Assembly (NCBI RefSeq): GCF_000820515.1
Contig: NZ_JXDG01000055.1
Location: 1 to 35,400 of the forward strand
Direction of reading: 5' to 3'
Source: Pseudomonas batumici
GTDB lineage: Bacteria > Pseudomonadota > Gammaproteobacteria > Pseudomonadales > Pseudomonadaceae
Length of the DNA stretch: 35,400 bases
Shown: positions 9,474-17,506 of the stretch, in pieces
Layout: each line of letters opens with the position of its first letter
Position numbering within the stretch: position 1 is the first letter of the stretch
The notes under the pieces: model-generated
The model's database searches: none
What the model was told of the DNA's origin: nothing
What the model saw: the letters and a program-made list of their open reading frames with translations, nothing else
Made by a program: the position numbers and the translations under genes

Positions 9474-9496
9474 CCTGTTTTTCACACAAACAGGAG
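9474..9496 (+). promoter_or_regulatory. ribosome-binding-site sequestering hairpin of ribH2
   Basis: CCTGTTT (9474-9480), a 7-nt loop and AAACAGG (9488-9494) form a 7-bp stem. Its 3' arm contains the AGG of the Shine-Dalgarno AGGAG (9492-9496), 9 nt before the ATG. This is a likely expression platform: FMN binding would favour the closed form and block translation. Upstream, GGGATT (9375-9380) can pair with AATCCC near 9452-9457 and could supply the switching strand. Confidence 0.6.
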
Positions 9497-9505
9497 TCAG
9501 AACAG

Positions 9506-9997
9506 ATGCAACCCACCACCCTTCATCACAATCAACGTATCGCCTTCATCCAGGCCTGCTGGCACAAGGATATTGTCGACCAGGCGCGCCACGGTTTCGT
9601 CTCGGAAATCGCCAAGCTGGGCTACCAGGAAAGCGATATCGACTTCTTCGAAGTCGGCGGCGCGTTCGAAATCCCCCTGCATGCCAAGCTGCTGGCCAAG
9701 TCCGGGCGCTACGCCGGGGTGGTCGCCGCGGGCCTGGTGGTCGACGGCGGGATCTACCGCCACGACTTCGTCGCCACCGCGGTGATCGACGGCCTGATGC
9801 AGGTCCAGCTGGACACCGAAGTGCCGGTGTTTTCGGTGGTGTTGACCCCCCACCACTTCCACGCCGGTGAAGAACACCAGAAATTCTTCTTCGATCACTT
9901 CGTGCACAAGGGCCAGGAAGCGGCAAAGACCTGCGCCGACACCCTGAACAAACTGCGCGCCCTGCCACGCCCCGCGCCACAGAAACTGGCGGTCTGA
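9506..9997 (+). CDS. ribH2: 6,7-dimethyl-8-ribityllumazine synthase, type II (RibH2-like)
   Basis: A 163-residue lumazine synthase. It condenses 5-amino-6-ribitylamino-uracil with dihydroxybutanone phosphate to make lumazine, the precursor of riboflavin. The core motifs match the Brucella-type RibH2 closely: IAFIQACWHKDIVDQAR near the N terminus, FEVGGAFEIPLHAKLLA, GGIYRHDFVATAVIDGLMQVQL and VVLTPHHFH with the catalytic His. RibH2 enzymes are decamers, unlike the icosahedral RibH1. The housekeeping ribH of Pseudomonas normally sits with nusB/ribD elsewhere, so this is probably a second copy. The ATG at 9506 has AGGAG at 9-nt spacing; an in-frame ATG at 9410 lies inside the leader. The gene is led by an FMN riboswitch. 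Confidence 0.92.
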   Translation: MQPTTLHHNQRIAFIQACWHKDIVDQARHGFVSEIAKLGYQESDIDFFEVGGAFEIPLHAKLLAKSGRYAGVVAAGLVVDGGIYRHDFVATAVIDGLMQVQLDTEVPVFSVVLTPHHFHAGEEHQKFFFDHFVHKGQEAAKTCADTLNKLRALPRPAPQKLAV

Positions 9998-10006
9998 CCC
10001 TCCCGC

Positions 10007-10030
10007 ACCTGCCGGCCCGGGCCGGCAGGT
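10007..10030 (+). terminator. perfect palindrome after ribH2
   Basis: A 24-nt perfect GC-rich palindrome centred on CCCGGG, 10 nt after the ribH2 stop. It can form a very stable hairpin; there is no T run, so termination strength is uncertain. Confidence 0.55.
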
Positions 10031-10145
10031 CATTGTCAACGCATAACTATCTACGCTCTCCCGCCTTCGTCTTTGCAGTTAAGTGAGCTCGACATTTCGC
10101 CCTAGCAGGGCTTTCGAGACCCACCACCTGCGGAGACACCTCAGC

Positions 10146-11603
10146 ATGAACGACTTTTCCAGACTTACCCCGGACACCCCCGTCCTGCCCGAAAATGAAC
10201 ACTGGATCGACGGCAACCACGAGAATGCCAAACCCGTCACGGGCGCCATGAACCAGTATCCGGACGACCAGAGGGTCATCCACAACCACGCACTCCACAT
10301 GGACGACACGGCCAGGGTGGAACGCCAGAAACTCGACGCACCTCCCGATTATCAGGGGCCGACCGACCATCTGCTCTTCACCACCCGCGACCGCTCCGAC
10401 CACGTGCACCTGTACCTCACCGATCATCCGGTCCTCGATATCAATGACCAGCGCTATCACCTGAAAATGGCCTCATCCGGGCAAGTCATCGTGCTGCGCA
10501 CAGAGGGTGGCCATGACAACATCAGGATAGACGACCCTGTGAAGATCACGGTCTTCATCGATTCGGGCATGGGAAACGACCGGATACTCTGTGGCGGCGG
10601 CTTCACGAAAGTCGACGCCGGCCCCGGCAACGACCAGGTCTTTACACGATCCGGCAGCAGCTATGTCGAAGCCGGGGACGGCGACGACGTTGTCAGTGCC
10701 CAGGGCAGCGGCCCCATGACCGTCTATGGCGGCAAGGGCCACGACACCCTGGCCGGCGGAGAGGGCGCCTGTTTCATGGATGGAGGACAGGGCGACGACG
10801 TGCTGCTGGGCGGTGAGGGCCATAACGTGCTCAGCGGTTCCGACGGCAACGATCAGATCACTCCCGGGCCCGGCCCCAATACGGTCTACACGGGGACAGG
10901 AGTGGACTTCGTCGAACATCTCGGGTCCAACACCCGATTGTTCAATGCGTATGACGCCGACGGCCCCGCTCCCTCAACCCATCACCAGGACCCCGGCGTC
11001 ATCATCGCCGCCAAGGGGCTGGACAGTTGCGGGGTGGTGGTCGAAGGCAGGCAGGCATTTCAGGAACGGGTCAATGACGATCTCAGGTTGCTGCTGGGTT
11101 CCGGCAATGGCCGGCAACTGCTCAGCGCCCTGGGCGATGCCAGGCAGAAAAGCGGTGTTGCGGTGATAGTCAAGGAGTTGACCGCAGAAGAAAACGGTAT
11201 GTGTATCCCGGACGGCTCCCAGTCCGACAGCCCGTTCGACGACGACTCCCCCTTTATCGAAAGCGCTCGCCCCAACACTCCGGTCAAGGGTTGCACGGTG
11301 TACTACGACCCGTCGTTCCTCAAGGGTGAAGTCACCAGCATCGTGCATCTCTACCACGAGTTATGCCACGCCTATAACTTCGTGACGGGAACAATGCTTC
11401 CGGGCTATGGCCTAGATGGTGTGGACGCGGGCAAACCTCGTGACGTGGTTCCCAATGCAGAACTTCAGGCCGTCGGATTGGATGTCGATTTCGACGCAAA
11501 TCCAGCGACAGCGCCCCTACCTGGCAACCCCGAGGCCTTTACCGAAAACGGGCTGCGCCTGGAGTTCGGCATCACGCCGCGCAAGCAATATCGGGAAGAC
11601 TGA
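10146..11603 (+). CDS. RTX-repeat protein with M91 (NleD/HopH1-like) zinc metallopeptidase domain, copy A
   Basis: A 485-residue probable effector or toxin. Residues 1-140 are a beta-rich N region of unknown role. About 143-258 hold degenerate RTX-type repeats (GGKGHDTLA, GGQGDDVLLG, GGEGHNVLSG, GSDGNDQIT), the pattern that binds Ca2+ in beta-roll proteins. About 286-485 is a Peptidase_M91-like domain: VNDDLRLLLGSGNGRQLL, the zinc site HELCH (404-408), then PNAELQAVGL (436-445) and a TENGLRLEFG tail. M91 includes NleD and HopH1, effectors that cut host proteins. No signal peptide is visible and no type I exporter gene is near. The start has GGAG about 10 nt upstream. The next gene is a full-length paralogue 58 bp away. 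Confidence 0.82.
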   Translation: MNDFSRLTPDTPVLPENEHWIDGNHENAKPVTGAMNQYPDDQRVIHNHALHMDDTARVERQKLDAPPDYQGPTDHLLFTTRDRSDHVHLYLTDHPVLDINDQRYHLKMASSGQVIVLRTEGGHDNIRIDDPVKITVFIDSGMGNDRILCGGGFTKVDAGPGNDQVFTRSGSSYVEAGDGDDVVSAQGSGPMTVYGGKGHDTLAGGEGACFMDGGQGDDVLLGGEGHNVLSGSDGNDQITPGPGPNTVYTGTGVDFVEHLGSNTRLFNAYDADGPAPSTHHQDPGVIIAAKGLDSCGVVVEGRQAFQERVNDDLRLLLGSGNGRQLLSALGDARQKSGVAVIVKELTAEENGMCIPDGSQSDSPFDDDSPFIESARPNTPVKGCTVYYDPSFLKGEVTSIVHLYHELCHAYNFVTGTMLPGYGLDGVDAGKPRDVVPNAELQAVGLDVDFDANPATAPLPGNPEAFTENGLRLEFGITPRKQYRED

Positions 11604-11661
11604 GCGGATTCTCCTCTTGTGACTCTCCTTCCCTGCGCACCCGATTTTTAACGGAGCCCTC

Positions 11662-13164
11662 ATGAACAGCTTTCCCGACATCCCGCCGGCCAGGTCCGAG
11701 CGCGTGATAGACGGTAGCGCTCGTTCCTTTGACGAGCACTACCAGATCGTCCAGGAATACCTGGACGACTATAAACCGACCTCAACCTACCGACTCTCGG
11801 CAGAAAATGACCCGGTCCTGATCGAGCGAAAGATCGTTTCGACGCCCTACAATCCACGACACCCGCCGCTGGATTACCTGATATTCACCACCGGCGATAG
11901 CGCTGACAGCGTCAGGGTCCACTGCCCTCGGGAGCAATTGATCGTCGACATCAACCATGATCGTTATCTGATCAACCCGGCCGCTTCCGAACAGATACTG
12001 GTCATCCGCACCGGAGGGGGTCCGGACAGGGTGACGGTCGATGAACAGGTGAAGATCCGGATCATCGTCGAAACAGCCGACGGCGACGATGTGATCCACA
12101 GCGAAGGCGCCGAAACCCGGATCCATGCAGGCAAAGGCGATGACTTCATCACCACCGGCGCGGGCAAGGCCTATATAGAGGCCGGAGAAGGCAACGACAT
12201 GATCTTTGTCGAAGGTGACGCAACGGTCTACGGCGGGGCCGGCAATGACCATATCAGCGCCACCGCCAGCCTGGACCACAGTCACCATCTGCTCAACGGC
12301 GGTCAAGGCAACGATCTGCTGATCGGTGGCCGGGGACACAGCATCCTCAGTGGAAACGACGGCGACGACTCCATTCTGGCAGGCGTCGGGAGCAACACAA
12401 TCTACACCGGAGAAGGCCGGGACACGGTCATGTTGATCAAACCGACGGATAACGTCTTCAGCAACGATAGCCGCGACCAGTTGTTCCAGGCCGCCCCCCA
12501 ACCACCCGCCGATGCCGAGGAATTGCGGATTCACGCGTCGTCTTCCGAAGGTTTTCAGATAACCCTGCTCAGCAACCTGGGCCTGGAGCAGACCGGTATC
12601 GTGGTCAACGGTTCAGCGGCATTCCAGGATCGGGTCAATGACGACCTGAGGCTGCTGAGCGGCTCTCCCCGGGGACGCCAGCTTTTATCGGTGCTGAATA
12701 AAACGGCCAGAGAACAGGGCATCGCCGTCGCGATCAATCCGCTGGAATATGAGAGTAATGCGCTGTTTCTGGTAAACGCCCAGGCCCTGGGCGATCCCTA
12801 CATCAGAGAGACAAGCGCAGGAGACAGGCTCCCGGGGGGAAGCATTCACTACAACCCCGCCGTTGAAATCGACGCAACCCCCGGCGTTGTATTGCTCTAC
12901 CACGAACTCTGCCATGTCTATAACAGAGTCACCGGAACGTCTTTCCCCGGGGATGGCTTCGACGGCTCGCGTGACGAAAAATCCACACGCAGGGTGCCTA
13001 ATGAAGAACTGCAAGCCATAGGCCTGCCGGCGGAAGTCAGGCCCTTCGATTTCGACGCAGACCCGAGCACTCCCGCCTTGGACACCAACCCGACACCCTT
13101 CACCGAGAACGGCTTGCGTGAAGAGTTGGGATTGGCACCGAGAACCTGGGTAAAGCCGGGCTAA
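11662..13164 (+). CDS. RTX-repeat protein with M91 zinc metallopeptidase domain, copy B
   Basis: A 500-residue paralogue of the gene before it, alignable from end to end: N region (1-138), RTX-like repeats (about 140-256; GGAGNDHIS, GGQGNDLLIG, GGRGHSILSG, GNDGDDSILAG) and the M91-type domain (about 285-500). The zinc motif HELCH is at 414-418, PNEELQAIGL at 446-455 and TENGLREELG near the end. The start is well supported by GGAG 5 nt before the ATG. Identity to copy A is moderate, strongest in the repeats and around the active site, so the duplication is old. The stop codon overlaps that of aruE by 4 bp on the other strand, with no terminator between. Confidence 0.83.
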   Translation: MNSFPDIPPARSERVIDGSARSFDEHYQIVQEYLDDYKPTSTYRLSAENDPVLIERKIVSTPYNPRHPPLDYLIFTTGDSADSVRVHCPREQLIVDINHDRYLINPAASEQILVIRTGGGPDRVTVDEQVKIRIIVETADGDDVIHSEGAETRIHAGKGDDFITTGAGKAYIEAGEGNDMIFVEGDATVYGGAGNDHISATASLDHSHHLLNGGQGNDLLIGGRGHSILSGNDGDDSILAGVGSNTIYTGEGRDTVMLIKPTDNVFSNDSRDQLFQAAPQPPADAEELRIHASSSEGFQITLLSNLGLEQTGIVVNGSAAFQDRVNDDLRLLSGSPRGRQLLSVLNKTAREQGIAVAINPLEYESNALFLVNAQALGDPYIRETSAGDRLPGGSIHYNPAVEIDATPGVVLLYHELCHVYNRVTGTSFPGDGFDGSRDEKSTRRVPNEELQAIGLPAEVRPFDFDADPSTPALDTNPTPFTENGLREELGLAPRTWVKPG

Positions 13165-14168
13165 ACCAGCGTCTCGTCGCTGGACGGCACCACCAGGATC
13201 CCCGCCCGCAGGCCGTTTTTCACCTTCGGGTTGGGGAAAATGATCCGGGCGCCCTGCTCTTCCACGACCCAGCGACTGTTCGCCAGGTCCTCGGCCAGCA
13301 GGTAGCCCTTGGGCAGTTCCGAGAAGTTCTCGATATCCGCCGGCAAGTGCATCAGGAAACCATCGCTGTGCTTGATGATTTCCCGCGCCACGCTGAACAG
13401 TTGCAGGCCATCGAGCGCCTCGTCGGTGGCCGGCTCGCAGCCCTCGATGATCTGCTTGAGGCGCAGCTCCAGGCGCGACACATCGACGCCCTGGTTCTGC
13501 CCGAACGGACGCGCCTTGCCCAGCTCCAGGGTGAAGGACTCGGCAGCGAGCTTGTCGTAGGTGTAGCTGCTGAACACGATGGACGGCTTGTTCTGCAGCA
13601 GCACCGCCGACATCCCGGCCGCGCGCAGGCGAGCCAGCTGGCGGCGTGAATGTGCCCGGCCGTCCTTGTAGGGATAGAGCGCGAACTGTTCGATCTTCGA
13701 ACCGCGGATGGCGGTGTGCAAGTCGTAGTGCAGGCGCTCGCGCCCCGGCAGGTTGAAGAAGCTCGCCGCCAACCGCTCCAGCTCGCACGCCCGCAAGGCT
13801 TCGCTGCCACTGCTCAACTCATGCCGGCCATTGAACAGCCGGTTGACGTCCTGCTCGACAAAGCGCTCGCCGCGGCGCATGGCCTCGGGGTTGCCGAACA
13901 GGAACAGAATACGCGCACGGGGCTTGAGGTCGCCCCGGGCAATGTCGTGCAACAGGCGATCGAGCAACTCGATCGGCGCTGTCTCGTTACCGTGGATACC
14001 GGCGGACAACAGCAGGTCCAGCCCATTGTCCCGGGCCTCGGGAGGCCGCACTTCGAGTGCGCCCTCGCTCAGCCAGCGCATGCGCACGCCGTCGACCGTC
14101 AGTTGAGTCTTCTCCGCCGGTTCACGACCGGCGAGGGTCAGTTCAAGCAGTTTGCCGAGGGCGAGCAT
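13161..14168 (-). CDS. astE: succinylglutamate desuccinylase
   Basis: A 335-residue zinc hydrolase (AruE/AstE), the last enzyme of the arginine succinyltransferase pathway: succinylglutamate to glutamate and succinate. The zinc site begins with HGNETAP (His59, Glu62) and continues with His in YDLHTAIRGS (about 150); the M14-like fold is complete to the FPNPKVKNGLRAGILV end. AAGGA precedes the ATG at about 10 nt. It is the last gene of the aru operon, 18 bp after the small His-tailed gene. Its 3' end meets the accessory M91 gene, whose stop codon overlaps it. Confidence 0.96.
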   Translation of the reverse strand: MLALGKLLELTLAGREPAEKTQLTVDGVRMRWLSEGALEVRPPEARDNGLDLLLSAGIHGNETAPIELLDRLLHDIARGDLKPRARILFLFGNPEAMRRGERFVEQDVNRLFNGRHELSSGSEALRACELERLAASFFNLPGRERLHYDLHTAIRGSKIEQFALYPYKDGRAHSRRQLARLRAAGMSAVLLQNKPSIVFSSYTYDKLAAESFTLELGKARPFGQNQGVDVSRLELRLKQIIEGCEPATDEALDGLQLFSVAREIIKHSDGFLMHLPADIENFSELPKGYLLAEDLANSRWVVEEQGARIIFPNPKVKNGLRAGILVVPSSDETLV

Positions 14169-14186
14169 GGCGCGGTGTTCCTTTAA

Positions 14187-14474
14187 TCAGTGATGGTGAC
14201 CGCAGTCGGGGCCGTGTACATGATCTTCGTCGCCGATATCCGCCGGCTCCATTTCCATTTGCAGGCTGACCAGGTTGGTCGCCAATGGACGCAGCAGCAG
14301 GTTGGCGTATTCGGCGTCGCCTTCCTCGACATCGACACCGATCAGCAGCTGGCCGCGGCCGTCATGCTGAATCCACAACTCCTTGCCCTGCCATATCACC
14401 GCCACGCGGGTGCAGGAGGTTTCCAGTTGAGTGCCATCGGTGTCTTCAAGGATCAGCTGCAAGGTATCGCTCAT
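14187..14474 (-). CDS. small aru-operon protein with His-rich C terminus
   Basis: A 95-residue cytoplasmic-looking protein of unknown function. The same gene, a conserved hypothetical, sits between aruB and aruE in other Pseudomonas. The body is beta-rich (LQLILEDTDGTQLETSC); the end reads DEDHVHGPDCGHHH, with five His, one Cys and acidic residues, which is a likely metal-binding tail. Since the next gene encodes a zinc enzyme (aruE), a role in supplying or holding zinc is conceivable, but that is only inference. Ribosome binding site is weak (GAGAG). Gaps of 18 bp to aruE and 56 bp to aruB place it in the operon. Confidence 0.85.
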   Translation of the reverse strand: MSDTLQLILEDTDGTQLETSCTRVAVIWQGKELWIQHDGRGQLLIGVDVEEGDAEYANLLLRPLATNLVSLQMEMEPADIGDEDHVHGPDCGHHH

Positions 14475-14530
14475 GGTTCAGGCTCTCGTCTGGAGGTGAA
14501 ACGCCGCGCTCCAGGGTAGAGCGCCGGCCT

Positions 14531-15877
14531 TCAATTGATCTGGAATGGGTAAACCGAGCCCAGTTTAAGGATTTGCGTCAGTTCATCCAATGCCGTGCGG
14601 CATTCAAGCAGCAACTGCGGGTCCGCCAGATCGCTTTCGCGCAGGGTATCGCGGTAGTGCTTGTCGACCCACTGGGTCAGCGTGCCATACAACGGCGCCG
14701 TCATGATAACCCCAGGGTTGACCGCCGCCAGCTCGGTTTCCTTCAAGGCCACGCGCAACCGCAGGCAGGCCGGGCCACCGCCGTTCTGCATGCTCTGCTT
14801 GAGGTCGAAGACCTTCACCTCGCGAACCGGACCGCCAGAGCTGGTCAGCTCTTGCAGGTAGGCCCAGACACGCGGGTTGCTGCGGCACTCTTCCGGCACG
14901 ATCAACAACATGCCGCCGTCGGCACGGTTCAGCAACTGACTGTTGAACAGGTAGGAACGCACCGCGTCTTCCACCGCCACTTTCGAACGCGGCACGCAGA
15001 TCGACTGGAAGTTGCCACCGCGCTTGGCCAGCTTGCCCTGCAACTCGGCGAGCATCTGCTCGGTCTCGAGAAAGGCGTCCTCGTGGTAGAACAACACCTC
15101 GCCGTTACCCACCGCGATCACGTCGTTGTGGAACACCCCCTGGTCGATCACCGCCGGATTCTGTTGAGCATAGACCACGCCATCGTCACTCAGGCCATGC
15201 AGCCGGGCGACCGCCTGCGAAGCTTCGAGGGTCTGGCGCGCCGGGTATTTCTGCGGTGCCGGATAGCGGGTATCGAAGGCGCTGCGACCGAACACGAAGA
15301 ACTCGACGCCGGCTTCGCCGTATTCACGGCAGAAACGTGTGTGGTTGGCCGCGCCTTCGTCGCCGAACTGGGCCACGGCGGGCAGCGCCGCGTGATGGGC
15401 GAAATGCTTCGAGTCGGCGAACATCGCCCCCAGCACGCGGCTGGTGGTCGGGTGTTCGATGCTGCGGTGGTATTTGCAGTTGAGGTTGGCGGCGGTGAAA
15501 TGCACGCGGCCGTCGGCGGTGTCGGCACTCGGGCTGACGGTGCCGGCGTTGGCCACCCACATGCTCGACGCCGAGCAACTGGCAACCAGCAGGGGCATCG
15601 CCTGCTTGGCGGCCTGTTCGATCACTTGCGCGTCGCTGCCGCTGAAACCGAGGCTGCGCAGGGCGGCCACATCAGGACGCTCCTGCGGGGCCAGCACGCC
15701 CTGGACATAACCCATGTCCATCAGCGCTTTCATTTTCGCCAGGCCTTGCAGCGCCGCTTCCTTGGGGTTGGAAGCCTGCTGGCTGTTGCTCTGGGAGGCG
15801 ACGTTGCCGTAGGAAAGGCCGCCATAGTTATGGGTCGGGCCTACAAGACCGTCAAAATTGACTTCAAAGGATTTCAT
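14531..15877 (-). CDS. astB: N-succinylarginine dihydrolase
   Basis: A 448-residue enzyme (AruB/AstB) of the arginine deiminase-like fold. It converts succinylarginine to succinylornithine, CO2 and two ammonia, the second step of the pathway. The N terminus FEVNFDGLVGPTHNYGGLS is the family signature. The catalytic Cys sits in QNGGGPACLRLR (about residue 365), and active-site Glu and His lie in the central part. GGAG precedes the ATG at 8 nt. It is separated from aruD by 162 bp that hold a REP palindrome cluster. Confidence 0.97.
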   Translation of the reverse strand: MKSFEVNFDGLVGPTHNYGGLSYGNVASQSNSQQASNPKEAALQGLAKMKALMDMGYVQGVLAPQERPDVAALRSLGFSGSDAQVIEQAAKQAMPLLVASCSASSMWVANAGTVSPSADTADGRVHFTAANLNCKYHRSIEHPTTSRVLGAMFADSKHFAHHAALPAVAQFGDEGAANHTRFCREYGEAGVEFFVFGRSAFDTRYPAPQKYPARQTLEASQAVARLHGLSDDGVVYAQQNPAVIDQGVFHNDVIAVGNGEVLFYHEDAFLETEQMLAELQGKLAKRGGNFQSICVPRSKVAVEDAVRSYLFNSQLLNRADGGMLLIVPEECRSNPRVWAYLQELTSSGGPVREVKVFDLKQSMQNGGGPACLRLRVALKETELAAVNPGVIMTAPLYGTLTQWVDKHYRDTLRESDLADPQLLLECRTALDELTQILKLGSVYPFQIN

Positions 15878-15929
15878 CGGCGAGGCTCCACGAATCTGTT
15901 TTTATAAGCACAAATCATCTGTGTATGGC

Positions 15930-16018
15930 GACCGCTTCGCGGTCATCGCTGGCAAGCCAGCTCCTACAGAGGTTGGCGTCTTGCCACGGACCACTGTGGG
16001 AGCTGGCTTGCCAGCGAT
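15930..16018. repeat. REP palindrome cluster (BIME) between aruD and aruB
   Basis: Three palindromic units: GACCGC-TTC-GCGGTC (15930-15944), then a REP ATCGCTGGCAAGCCAGCTCC (15945-15964, continuing to 15969) and its inverted partner (15994-16018). These are the usual fluorescens-group REP elements. Lying inside an operon, they can form large RNA hairpins. Confidence 0.9.
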
Positions 16019-16039
16019 AGGGCCGGCAGGCCCGACGAC

Positions 16040-17506
16040 TCAGGAAAGCCGGACACCCGGTGTCAGTGTCGCCGGCACCGTCAAGCTCGGCGTTTCCAGC
16101 GATGCCACCGGGTACGCGCAATAATCCGCCGCGTAATAGGCGCTGGCGCGATGGTTGCCCGACGCCCCGACCCCGCCGAACGGCGCGCTGCTGGCAGCAC
16201 CCGTCAGTTGTTTGTTCCAGTTGACGATCCCGGCCCGGCTTTCCAGCCAGAACTGCTGGTAACGCGCCTCGGAGTCCGACAGCAGACCCGCCGCCAGGCC
16301 GTATTGCGTATTGTTGGCCTCGGCAATCGCCGCGTCGAAATCGGCGTAGCGAATGACCTGCAGCAAGGGTCCGAACAGTTCCTCGTCCGGACGCTCGGCC
16401 ACCGCCGTCACATCGAGAATACCCGGGGTCAGCAGCGCCGCATTGGCTTGCGGCTGAGTCATTTCCAGCAACGCCAGCGCGCCATGCGCCAACAGATGCG
16501 CCTGGGCCTCCATCAAGGCACGCGCGGCACCGAGGGATACCACCGAGCCCATGAACGGTGCCGGCTGCTGGTCGAATGCGCCCACTTCAATGGTCGCGCT
16601 GACCGCCACCAGGCGCTCCAGCAGCTTGTCGCCCCAGGCCCCGGCGGGCACCAGCAGGCGACGGGCACAGGTGCAACGCTGGCCAGCCGAGATGAAGGCC
16701 GACTGAATGATGGTGTACACCGCCGCGTCCAGGTCCTGGACCTGATCCACCACCAGCGGGTTGTTGCCGCCCATTTCCAGGGCCAGGATCTTGTCCGGGC
16801 GCCCGGCGAATTGCTGGTGCAGATGGTTGCCGGTGCGGCTCGAGCCGGTGAAGAACAGGCCGTCGATGCCCGGGTTCGCCGCCAGGGCGATCCCGGTCTC
16901 CCGTGCCCCTTGCAGCAGGTTCAACACCCCCGCCGGCAGACCGGCTTCGATCCAGCAACGCACGGTCAGTTCGGCGACCTTCGGGGTCAGCTCGCTCGGC
17001 TTGAACAGCACGCTGTTACCGGCCAGCAACGCCGGAACGATGTGGCCGTTGGGCAGGTGACCGGGGAAGTTGTAAGGACCGAACACCGCCACCACGCCGT
17101 GGGGTTTGTGGCGCAATACGGCGGTGGCGTCGCCCAACGGGCCGCTCTTCTCACCGGTACGCTCACGGTAGCTCTGCACCGAAATGGCGATCTTGTTGAC
17201 CATGCTGGTCACTTCGGTCGCCGCCTCCCACAGGGGTTTGCCGGTTTCTTCACCAATGCAGCGGGCCAACTCGTCGGCACGGTTTTTCAGGTGGGCGGCA
17301 AAGCTTTCGAGCACAGCAATACGCTCGTCGAGGGAACGCTTCGCCCACGCCGGGAAAGCCTGACGCGCGGCCTGCACGGCGGCATCGACTTGCGCGGCGC
17401 TGGCGCCCTTGCCGGACCACAGCACCTGCTGGGTCACCGGATTCAACGACTCGAAAGCCTCGCCCTGGCCTTCCTGCCAGGCACCGGCGATGTAAAGCGT
17501 GCTCAT
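16040..17506 (-). CDS. astD: N-succinylglutamate 5-semialdehyde dehydrogenase
   Basis: A 488-residue NAD-dependent aldehyde dehydrogenase (AruD/AstD). It oxidises succinylglutamate semialdehyde to succinylglutamate. Family marks are FTGSSRTGN (cofactor site), the general-base Glu in LEMGGNNPLVV (about 244) and the catalytic Cys278 in SAGQRCTCARR. The EELFGPLLQVIRY motif is near 385. The ATG overlaps the stop of aruG by one base (TAATG), so the two are translationally coupled. Confidence 0.97.
   Translation of the reverse strand: MSTLYIAGAWQEGQGEAFESLNPVTQQVLWSGKGASAAQVDAAVQAARQAFPAWAKRSLDERIAVLESFAAHLKNRADELARCIGEETGKPLWEAATEVTSMVNKIAISVQSYRERTGEKSGPLGDATAVLRHKPHGVVAVFGPYNFPGHLPNGHIVPALLAGNSVLFKPSELTPKVAELTVRCWIEAGLPAGVLNLLQGARETGIALAANPGIDGLFFTGSSRTGNHLHQQFAGRPDKILALEMGGNNPLVVDQVQDLDAAVYTIIQSAFISAGQRCTCARRLLVPAGAWGDKLLERLVAVSATIEVGAFDQQPAPFMGSVVSLGAARALMEAQAHLLAHGALALLEMTQPQANAALLTPGILDVTAVAERPDEELFGPLLQVIRYADFDAAIAEANNTQYGLAAGLLSDSEARYQQFWLESRAGIVNWNKQLTGAASSAPFGGVGASGNHRASAYYAADYCAYPVASLETPSLTVPATLTPGVRLS

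Noticed and set aside
10573..12430. RTX repeats taken as proof of type I secretion
   Set aside because: The repeats are internal, not followed by a clear C-terminal type I signal, and no ABC exporter genes are in the window; secretion route left open.
11782..12534. 250-codon minus-strand frame inside M91 copy B
   Set aside because: Mirror of the repetitive Gly/Asp codons of the RTX region; not a gene.
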